This document shows positions 46,398 through 53,752 of a DNA stretch of 64,000 bases, one piece after another. The stretch covers positions 1,253,118 to 1,317,117 of the forward strand of contig NZ_LMOP01000008.1 of assembly GCF_001423585.1 (NCBI RefSeq), in the 5' to 3' direction. Positions within the stretch are counted from its first letter, which is position 1, and each line of letters starts with the position of its first letter. The translations under genes were made by a program, and so were the position numbers. The notes under the pieces were generated by a model. That model was not told where the DNA came from, did no database searches, and saw only the letters and a list, made by a program, of their open reading frames with translations. Source of the stretch: Xanthomonas sp. Leaf148. Lineage in GTDB: Bacteria > Pseudomonadota > Gammaproteobacteria > Xanthomonadales > Xanthomonadaceae.

Positions 46398-46478
46398 TCA
46401 AAACTCGCCAGAGACGTAGCAGTTGATTTCGGCGCCACAGTTGACTTCACGAACGACAGGCTTCTTCCAGGTCTTCAT
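46398..46478 (-). CDS. pqqA: PQQ precursor peptide PqqA
   Basis: The 26-residue ribosomal precursor reads MKTWKKPVVREVNCGAEINC then YVSGEF. Glu17 and Tyr21 form the E-X3-Y pair whose carbons are joined by PqqE to make the PQQ core. The gene starts the operon pqqABCDE on the minus strand and is too short for standard ORF filters. Its frame is clear from the neighbouring genes and the conserved pair. Confidence 0.95.
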   Translation of the reverse strand: MKTWKKPVVREVNCGAEINCYVSGEF

Positions 46479-46782
46479 CGGCTACCTCGCAGTGGGTGGA
46501 AAAACGCCGTCGCGGCGCAATGCAGCGATGACGTGAGCCGAGCATAGGCAGCCGGTTTATTCCAATTGTAAAGAGCTTGTAAAAAGCTGGCATTGCGTCG
46601 CAATTGGCACGTCGCGCCAGCGCCTATCCATCGCAGAGCGGTTGCGAATCAAGACCTTGGCGGGTGAACCGACCATAAGCGCAAACATGCTGCCGGCCGG
46701 CATTTGCGCCGAAACTGCGCGTTGTAGAGAAGGTGACGCGCACGTTACCGTAGCTGTCAGACCCCAGTGATCGCCGGCCGCC
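46479..46782. promoter_or_regulatory. Divergent pqqA-relA intergenic region
   Basis: About 304 bp must hold the promoters of the minus-strand pqq operon and plus-strand relA. On the minus strand an AT-rich run at about 46561-46586 contains two TTTACAA repeats, plausible promoter parts, but no consensus pair with correct spacing was placed. No further feature was found. Confidence 0.35.
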
Positions 46783-48954
46783 GTGTCCACCGTTGTGACC
46801 AGTTCCTCATTCGAACGCCTGCATGCCTTGCTGCAGCGCCCGGCCGTTGCGTCGATCGCACCGGCATTACGCGATGCATTGGCGCAGGCCTGGCAGGAGG
46901 CGCCGCCCGCGCAGGCCGACAGCGTGCCGTGGGCGCTGCTGGCCGACACGCTGGACGTGCTGGCGTCGCTGGCAGCCGACGAGGCCACGGTGATTGCGGC
47001 CTTGCTGTTCGATCTGCCGGCATTACGCGGTGCGGTGGCCGGCTTGCCCTGGCAACCGGCGGAGCGGCGCGTGGCAGTGGAAGGATTGCTGGATGGCCTG
47101 GATGCGGCCGATCAGGTCTGGGCGCTGCATGCCGGGCGCGAGGCCGGGCGCAACAGCGAGGGCTTGCGGCGCCTGCTGTTGTCCATCATCCACGACCTGC
47201 GCGTGGTGCCGATCCTGCTGGCGCGGCAGCTGACGCGCATGCGCGTGGGCGACCGCCTCAGCGAGGAGCAGCGCCGCGCGCTGGCCCAGCTCACCCGCGA
47301 CATCCATGCGCCGCTGGCCAACCGGCTGGGCATCTGGCAGGTGAAGTGGGAGCTGGAAGACCTGGCCTTCCGGCACCTGGAACCCGATACCTATCGCCGC
47401 ATCGCGCGCGAAGTGGACGAAACCCGGGTGGCGCGCGAGCGTTATATCGAGGCGGTCAAGCGCACCTTGTCGAGCGCATTGGCAGGGCAGGGCCTGCGCG
47501 CAGAGGTGAGCGGGCGGCCGAAGCACATCTACAGCATCTGGCGGAAGATGCAGAAAAAGCGGCTGTCGTTCGACCAGCTCTACGACGTGCGCGCGGTGCG
47601 CGTGATGGTCGACGACGTGGCGGCCTGCTACGCGGCGTTGGGCGCGGTGCATTCGCTGTGGGCGCCTGTGCCCAGCGAGTTCGACGATTACATCGCCCGG
47701 CCCAAGGCTAACGACTACCGCTCGCTGCATACCGCGGTGGTCGGCCCGGAGGGGCGCACGATCGAAATCCAGATCCGCACCCACGAGATGCATGCCCAGG
47801 CCGAGCTCGGCGTGGCCGCGCACTGGAAGTACAAGGAAGGCGGCAAGGGCGCCGAAAAAGCCTTCGACCGCAAGATCCTGTGGATGCGCCAGTTGCTGGA
47901 ACAGGTGCAGGAAGGCGACCACGGCGAGTTGGCCGGTGCGCTGGATGCCGAGCTGATCGAAGACCGCGTGTATGCGCTGACGCCCAAGGGCGAGGTCATC
48001 GATCTCCCGCAGGGCGCCACCCCGCTGGATTTTGCGTACCACGTGCACACCATGGTGGGGCACCGCTGCCGTGGAGCGCGGGTCAACGACCGCATCGTGC
48101 CGCTGACCTATCGGCTGCGCAGCGGCGACCGCGTGGAGATCATGACTGCCAAGGAAGCCGACCCGCGTCGCGACTGGCTGCTGGCGTCCAACGGCTTTCT
48201 GGCCAGCGGGCGTTCGCGCGACAAGGTGCGTGCCTGGTTTCACAAGCTCGACCGCGCGCGCAATGTGCAGGCGGGCAAGGAGTTGCTTGATCGCGAGCTC
48301 AAGCGTCTGGGTCTGCAGCATGCCGATCTAAGCGTGGCGACGCGCAAGTTCCATGCTGAAAACGTCGACGATCTGTATATCCAGGTGGCGCTGGGCGATA
48401 CCGGGCCGAACCAGGTGAGCCGTGCGCTGCTGGAAGCCGAGCGCGCGGCCTCGCAACCTGCGGTGCCGGCGCCGCCGCGGCCGACTGCGCGCCGCGAGAG
48501 CTTGGGGAAATCCAAATTCACCGTGCAGGGCGTGGGGAATCTGCTGGTGCAACTGGCGCGGTGCTGCCAACCGGTGGCCGGCGAACCGATTGCCGGCTAC
48601 CTCACCCGCGGCCGCGGCATCACCGTGCACCGCACCGACTGCGCGGCACTGGCACGGCTGGCGGCCGCCCACCCGCAACGCGTGTTGCCGGTGGAGTGGG
48701 GCAAGGCCGGCAGCGGGTATGAAGTAGATGTGCAGGTGCGCGCGGTGGACCGCCGCTGGCTGCTCAAGGACATCACCAACCTGATCGCGCAGGAAGATGC
48801 CCACGTGCTGGAAATCAACAGCGACAACGTGCGCGACACCGGCAGGGCGCAGCTGCGACTGCGGCTCAAGGTGAGCGACTACGACCAGCTGTCCGCCCTG
48901 CTTGGCAAGCTGGATGCCTTGCCCGGCGTGAACGAGGTGCGGCGGCTGGGCTGA
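46783..48954 (+). CDS. relA: (p)ppGpp synthetase RelA
   Basis: RelA makes the alarmone (p)ppGpp on starved ribosomes. The 723-residue product has a degenerate hydrolase region without the His-Asp metal motif, then the synthetase. Its motifs are GRPKHIYSIWRKMQKKRLSF, YDVRAVRVMVDDVAACYAAL, FDDYIARPKANDYRSLHTAV and EIQIRTHEMHAQAELGVAAH. A TGS domain (VYALTPKGEVIDLPQGATPL), a zinc-finger-like helical region and a C-terminal ACT domain (RWLLKDITNLIAQED) follow. The lack of hydrolase residues indicates a synthetase-only RelA; a SpoT partner is not in the window. The start is GTG 46783, without a strong ribosome-binding site. Confidence 0.96.
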   Translation: MSTVVTSSSFERLHALLQRPAVASIAPALRDALAQAWQEAPPAQADSVPWALLADTLDVLASLAADEATVIAALLFDLPALRGAVAGLPWQPAERRVAVEGLLDGLDAADQVWALHAGREAGRNSEGLRRLLLSIIHDLRVVPILLARQLTRMRVGDRLSEEQRRALAQLTRDIHAPLANRLGIWQVKWELEDLAFRHLEPDTYRRIAREVDETRVARERYIEAVKRTLSSALAGQGLRAEVSGRPKHIYSIWRKMQKKRLSFDQLYDVRAVRVMVDDVAACYAALGAVHSLWAPVPSEFDDYIARPKANDYRSLHTAVVGPEGRTIEIQIRTHEMHAQAELGVAAHWKYKEGGKGAEKAFDRKILWMRQLLEQVQEGDHGELAGALDAELIEDRVYALTPKGEVIDLPQGATPLDFAYHVHTMVGHRCRGARVNDRIVPLTYRLRSGDRVEIMTAKEADPRRDWLLASNGFLASGRSRDKVRAWFHKLDRARNVQAGKELLDRELKRLGLQHADLSVATRKFHAENVDDLYIQVALGDTGPNQVSRALLEAERAASQPAVPAPPRPTARRESLGKSKFTVQGVGNLLVQLARCCQPVAGEPIAGYLTRGRGITVHRTDCAALARLAAAHPQRVLPVEWGKAGSGYEVDVQVRAVDRRWLLKDITNLIAQEDAHVLEINSDNVRDTGRAQLRLRLKVSDYDQLSALLGKLDALPGVNEVRRLG

Positions 48955-49268
48955 GCGCGATCAAGCGGCGTTGCGTGTTTTTGGCGAATGCTGCTGGTGG
49001 TTGGGGTGGCGCACATCATCTTGGGATGGCGCAGAGCATCGGCTGACTCTCGGTGTACTGCGCTTCGGGAGTCGCTTGCGCGGTCTCCGTGCTGCGGGCC
49101 CCACGTGTCAGCCACCCCAGGCGTCGTGCAACTGCCACGACGATGCATTGATGCACCAGAGCAGTCCGGACAGCGCACCCGCACCCGCAGCGCTTGCCTT
49201 GACCAATTCCGAATCCGCCAATCCCGCCCCTACACCGTCTTCGCAACACGGCCAGCTACCATGCGCAC
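48955..49268. other. Intergenic region between relA and a TPR protein gene
   Basis: About 314 bp with a short run of small ORFs and no supported gene. The second half (49150-49260) is Pro/Ala-codon-rich in some frames but has no start with a ribosome-binding site. Confidence 0.4.
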
Positions 49269-50828
49269 GTGAACGCGCCCCCGTCAGGTCGCGCCAAGGA
49301 TGGACGCTACCGTATGTTCCCGCTGCCGCGCTGGGTCAGGTCGCCGCGCCTCTGGGCGCCGTTGCGCAGCCGTGCACTGTGGCGCGTGGTGCTGGCGCTG
49401 GCCGCCTGTCTGCTGTTGAGCGTCATCGCGCTGCGCAAGCCGCTGGGCGATGTGCTGTGGCCGGATACCCGGATCCAGCAACTGCTGCAACGTGGCGATG
49501 TTGCGCTGTCGCGCGGCAAGCTCAGTGCCGCCGATGGCAGCGGTGCGCGCGAACTGTTTACCGCGGCGCTTGCGTTGGACAACGATCGTAGCGAGGCGCG
49601 TGTCGGGTTGGCCCGGACCGGCGTGGCTGCCGTGGTGCAGGCGCGCGCCGCCATCGCGGCCGGTGATGCGGACGCCGCGCAGCGCACGCTGGCATTGGCA
49701 ACTGCACTGGAGGTGCCGCAGGCACAGGTGGCGCCGGTTGCGCTGCGGCTGCGTCAACTGCAGGCGCGCCGCGCCGGGCTGGATGCCTTGCTGGCGCAGG
49801 CCGTTGCCGCCCAGCAGCAAAGTCGCCTGGATGGCACGCCCGACAGCGCGCTGCCGCTGTATCAGCGCATTTTGACCCTGGCGCCCGACCGCACCGACGC
49901 GCTGGAAGGGCGCGAAGATGCCTTGACCGATCTCTTGGCGCAGGCGCGTCACGCGCTGGCGCGCGACGCACTCGGCGAGGCGGCGCGCCTGCTGGCAGCG
50001 GCCAAACGTTACGACGCCGGGCATGCCGACGTGCCGTCGACCGAAGGGCACTATCACCGTGTGCTGGATCAGCGCCGGCAACGTGCCGAGGCATTGCTGC
50101 GACGCGGTCGATTGGCCCCCGCTGCACGCGATTTCAACGCCGTGCTGGCGGCCGAGCCGGCCGATGTCGGCGCGCAGCGCGGGCTGGAACGGGTGGCCAG
50201 CGAATACGCCGCGCAGGCAGGCCGGCAGGCCGCGGACTTTCAGTTCGACGCGGCGATGCAGTCGTTGCAACAAGCGCAGTCGCTGGTGCCCGGCGCCGCA
50301 TCCATCGCCCAGGCCGAGCAGGCCATCGCCCGCGCACGTGACGCCCAGCGCAGCCCGGAAACCGGTCTATCGCGCGGCGTGCGCGAGCGCCGTCTGCGCC
50401 TGCTGTTGCAACGCGTCGCCGACGCCGAAGCGCGGCAGCAATGGATGACGCCGCCCGGTGCCAGCGCCTACGACGCGGTGCGTGCGGCGCAAGCGCTAGC
50501 ACCGCGCGATCCACGCGTGCTGCAGGCTGCCGCACGCGTGGTGCCGGCCAGCCAGCGCTGTTTCGAAGACGAGCTGCGCAATAACCGTCTGCGTGCCGCG
50601 CGCGGCTGCCTGGATGCCTGGCAGGCGCTGACGCCGAATGGCGATGCGCTACCCGGCGCGCGTCGACGCTTGGCCCAGCGCTGGGTCGCGGTCGGTAGCG
50701 AGCGCCTGGGCCAGGAGGATGCGGCGTTCGCGCGCCGTGCCCAGGACGAAGCGCAGCAACTGGATCCTGGTTTGCCGGAGCTGGCCGAATTCACCCGCCG
50801 GGTCAGAGCGGTGGCAGAGCAGCGCTGA
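49269..50828 (+). CDS. Membrane-anchored TPR-repeat protein
   Basis: The 519-residue product has one membrane segment at about 36-55 (ALWRVVLALAACLLLSVIAL) after a basic N-terminus, so most of it lies in the periplasm. The rest is rich in Ala, Arg and Leu, with helical repeats of TPR type such as ARELFTAALALDNDRSEARV, ALPLYQRILTLAPDRTDALE and AARDFNAVLAAEPADVGAQR. No enzymatic domain is visible. Start GTG 49269 is the longest option; Met at 49314 is an alternative. The role is unknown. Confidence 0.72.
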   Translation: MNAPPSGRAKDGRYRMFPLPRWVRSPRLWAPLRSRALWRVVLALAACLLLSVIALRKPLGDVLWPDTRIQQLLQRGDVALSRGKLSAADGSGARELFTAALALDNDRSEARVGLARTGVAAVVQARAAIAAGDADAAQRTLALATALEVPQAQVAPVALRLRQLQARRAGLDALLAQAVAAQQQSRLDGTPDSALPLYQRILTLAPDRTDALEGREDALTDLLAQARHALARDALGEAARLLAAAKRYDAGHADVPSTEGHYHRVLDQRRQRAEALLRRGRLAPAARDFNAVLAAEPADVGAQRGLERVASEYAAQAGRQAADFQFDAAMQSLQQAQSLVPGAASIAQAEQAIARARDAQRSPETGLSRGVRERRLRLLLQRVADAEARQQWMTPPGASAYDAVRAAQALAPRDPRVLQAAARVVPASQRCFEDELRNNRLRAARGCLDAWQALTPNGDALPGARRRLAQRWVAVGSERLGQEDAAFARRAQDEAQQLDPGLPELAEFTRRVRAVAEQR

Positions 50829-51041
50829 GGCGTGCGCTGTTTTGGTCGGCGTTTGGCCTGTGCATGCCGGTAGTGGATGGTGATCAGACCGGAGACATCC
50901 AGGAGCGCTTCGACGTCATCTTCGCCGCAGGCAATGGCCGACCAGCTTGGGCGCATCAGGCGATTGCTCAGGGCGAGATAACCATGGCGGCTGGCCGCAC
51001 CCGCAGCACTGCCCCTGTCGCGCAGAAGATGACCTCAGAGC
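50829..51041. other. Intergenic region before repeat copy D
   Basis: About 210 bp after the TPR gene, with short ORFs but no supported gene. I see no other structure. Confidence 0.4.
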
Positions 51042-51174
51042 GGCTAGCAAGACGTAGTGCGCGGTTGACAGGTGGGTGTGGACGGCGCGCTCAGAACCGG
51101 AGCGTGCGCGTGATACATGAGCATTCCGAGTGCCGGACGCGCTCGCCTGGCGCAGCAAAGTAGTTTTGTTAGTT
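51042..51174 (-). repeat. Copy D of the ~133-bp element
   Basis: Read on the minus strand, this copy starts ACTAACAAAACTACTTTGCT and ends CTACGTCTTGCTAGCC, with the core CTGAGCGCGCCGTCCACACC identical to copy B. A hairpin CCTTCTCCC/GGGAGAAGG follows at about 51198-51220, a degenerate form of the one at 30890-30912. Confidence 0.8.
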
Positions 51175-51412
51175 GCTCGCAGTCCGTACCGATTGTTGCT
51201 CCCTTCTCCCACCGGGAGAAGGTGCCCGAAGGGCGGATGAGGGTACGAGCGAAGCTTGGCGATTCATGTGCGCGTTCGTCGTCGCGGTGAGCGAACTGTG
51301 CGAAGTCCCGCGTCCTGCGCGCCAAGACATCGATGCAGCCCGCAATGATCTGCGTGGTACGACGACCACTGCTCGATCCGCAACGCACCCGTGAGTCACC
51401 AGGGGCGCCACC

Positions 51413-53515
51413 TCAGTCCGCGATAAACAGCTCGCGGACCGTCGCGCGCGCTGCGTCCAGCGAGAAGTGCTCGGCCACGTTGCGCAGCCCGTTGTCGGCC
51501 AGCTTCTGCCATAGCGCTGCATCCTGATACAGCCGCACGATGGCGCTGGCAAAGGCATCGGCTTCGTCGGCCACGCAGACATCGTCGCCATCGCGTAGAT
51601 GCATGCCTTCCACCGCGCAGGTGGTGCCGACCACCGGCTGACCATGCGCCATGCTTAGATTGATCTTGCCTTTGACGCCGGCGCCGAAGCGCAGCGGGGC
51701 GACCGCAATGCGGGCGCTGTCCATGAACGGCACCAGATCCGGCACATGGCCATGCAATCGCACGCCGGGGCATTCGTCTGCAAGCAGCTTCAGCGCCGCC
51801 GGCAGATCCGCACCGATGCAATGAAATTCCACGTCGGGCAGTTGCGCGCGCACCTGCGGGAAGATCGCGCTGATGAACCACTGCACCGCATCCACATTGG
51901 GCGGATGGCGGAAGCCGCCCACGAACACCAGATTACGGCGTTGCAGGAAGCTGTGGCCGCTGCCGGCGACCTCATGCAGGTTGGAGAGCAGGGCAGTGCG
52001 GATCTGCGGCGCGTCCGCGCGCAATTGCGCCTGTTCGGCAGCAGACACCAGCAGGGTGACGTCGGTGGCCGCCATGATTTCCAGTTCGCGTACGCGGGTG
52101 CGTTCGGCGCTGCGCAGCAGATTGGCATCGCCGGCAAGCTCGGCGCCGCGGCGCTCGCGCAGGTAATGCAGGTCGACGGTGTCGAACAAGGTGCGTGCCT
52201 GCGGCGCGTACTGTTTCAACAGTGGCAGGCAGGCGTGGGCAACGTGATGCCGCACCAGCAGCACTACCGCAAAGCGCGGGCCGTGCGCGCGCAACCAGCT
52301 GCCGATGCCGTCCAGGAACGGCGCATACCAGACCTCCACGCCTAGTTGCTGCAGCGCCTGGGTGTGGCGTCCTGCATGTTCGCGCCGGGTCGGTACGAAC
52401 ACCACATGGGCGCCTTCTTCGCGCAATAGCCGGATCAGATTGAACTGCCGCAACGAGCCGGAATCGCGATCCGGGTGCGGCACGCCTTCGTCCAGGATCA
52501 GCACCTGGCGTTGCCCGCGATGCAGTTGCGCCGGCCCGGGCACCGTGCCGACCGGCAACTGCGTCGCCAGCGCCTGCTGCCATTTTTCTGCGAAAACGGC
52601 TTGATTGCGCACCTGATAGGCCTTTACTCCGGTGCGCGTGTCGGTGCCGTTGCTGGTGCCTTCGTCATGCACCACCACACTGGCCGGCTGCACCAGAACC
52701 TGATGCCCGGCGGCGCGCACTGCAAAGGCCAGGTCGGCAGCATCCCAATCCGATGAGGTATCGCACCCCTTTAGCCTGCCTAGCGTCTGCAACAGCGCCC
52801 GTGGCAGCGCGATCGCCGCGCCCGAGCAGTAGTCCATCGCGCGCACATAGGCATAGCGCGGGTCGTCGGCCGACTCGAAGCGGCCGTAGCTCCAGGCGCT
52901 GCCGTCGCCGAAGACCACACCGCCGGATTCCTGCAGGCGCCCGTCCGGATACACCAATTGCGCGCCGACCAGGCCAGCGTTCGGATGCGCGGCGAAGGTG
53001 CCGATCAGTCGATCCAGCCAGCCGGGTTGCGGAATGGTGTCGTTGTTGAGCAACACCACGTATTCGCCACGCGCCAGCGCAATCCCGTCGTTGCAGGCAG
53101 CAATGAAGCCGCCGTTGCTGGTGCGCAGGTGGTAGTGCAGGCCGGCAATCTGCGGCAAGTGCACGCCGGTGGCATCGCTGCTGCCGTCGTCCACCACGAT
53201 GATCTCCACCTCCAGCGTTGGTGGATGTGCAGCCAGCGCACGCAGACAGGCCAGCGTATGGGCGATGTGGTTGTAGACCGGGATCACCACCGTCACGCGC
53301 GGCACGGCGCTGTGCGGTACTGCGAATGCAGCAAATGGCGCGGCATCGGGCAGCCATAGCGGTGTGCCGAGCGCAACCGGCGGTGCCTGCGTGTGTACGC
53401 GAATGCGCTGCCAGGTGGCCCGCCACCCGCGTGTACGCATGCTGGCCACGCTGCGGTGGATCAGGCCGAGCACGCGATTGAACAGATAGCGCGCATCGGC
53501 CAGGGACATCGACAT
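51413..53515 (-). CDS. Two-domain glycosyltransferase (GT2 plus GT4-like)
   Basis: The start at CAT 53513-53515 gives 700 residues; GGAG lies about 10 bases upstream, and an in-frame extension of 24 residues is possible. The N-terminal GT2 domain (about 70-330) has RVTVVIPVYNHIAHTLACLR, IIVVDDGSSDATG and VVLLNNDTIPQPGWLDRLIG with the metal-binding acidic pair. The C-terminal part (about 345-690) resembles GT4 enzymes, with NLVFVGGFRHPPNVDAVQWF, RLHGHVPDLVPFMDSARIAV and FGAGVKGKINLSMAHGQPVV. It probably adds sugars to a surface polysaccharide, lipopolysaccharide or protein. It stands alone, so the acceptor cannot be inferred. Confidence 0.88.
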   Translation of the reverse strand: MSMSLADARYLFNRVLGLIHRSVASMRTRGWRATWQRIRVHTQAPPVALGTPLWLPDAAPFAAFAVPHSAVPRVTVVIPVYNHIAHTLACLRALAAHPPTLEVEIIVVDDGSSDATGVHLPQIAGLHYHLRTSNGGFIAACNDGIALARGEYVVLLNNDTIPQPGWLDRLIGTFAAHPNAGLVGAQLVYPDGRLQESGGVVFGDGSAWSYGRFESADDPRYAYVRAMDYCSGAAIALPRALLQTLGRLKGCDTSSDWDAADLAFAVRAAGHQVLVQPASVVVHDEGTSNGTDTRTGVKAYQVRNQAVFAEKWQQALATQLPVGTVPGPAQLHRGQRQVLILDEGVPHPDRDSGSLRQFNLIRLLREEGAHVVFVPTRREHAGRHTQALQQLGVEVWYAPFLDGIGSWLRAHGPRFAVVLLVRHHVAHACLPLLKQYAPQARTLFDTVDLHYLRERRGAELAGDANLLRSAERTRVRELEIMAATDVTLLVSAAEQAQLRADAPQIRTALLSNLHEVAGSGHSFLQRRNLVFVGGFRHPPNVDAVQWFISAIFPQVRAQLPDVEFHCIGADLPAALKLLADECPGVRLHGHVPDLVPFMDSARIAVAPLRFGAGVKGKINLSMAHGQPVVGTTCAVEGMHLRDGDDVCVADEADAFASAIVRLYQDAALWQKLADNGLRNVAEHFSLDAARATVRELFIAD

Positions 53516-53592
53516 TGCGTTGAAACTCCAGCGGAGAGACGGGTGAATGGAGTCAGCAGGGAGTGCGATGGCGCAGCCGGCAGACAACCGCC

Positions 53593-53671
53593 GCCAGTGT
53601 ACCGAGGAGCACTGGCCGCGCCGAGCACCGGCCGCGGCGGCGTGGCGGTGAGCGTGGACGTTTGTTAGCCG
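53593..53671 (-). repeat. Copy E, partial ~133-bp element
   Basis: On the minus strand it starts GGCTAACAAACG and continues GCTCACCGCCACG and GGCCGGTGCTCGG, matching the left half of copy B. The right half with the opposite inverted end is absent, so this copy is truncated. Confidence 0.6.
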
Positions 53672-53752
53672 CGCTTAAGTCGGCGGGGCCAGCGGGCCGC
53701 AACCATGACAGCGCTGCGCTAGACTCGCCCGACCCTACATTCTCGCATCCCT

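Noticed and set aside
46561-46590. A defined sigma-70 promoter for pqqA
   Set aside because: AT-rich TTTACAA repeats are present, but no -35 and -10 pair with 16-18 bp spacing could be placed.
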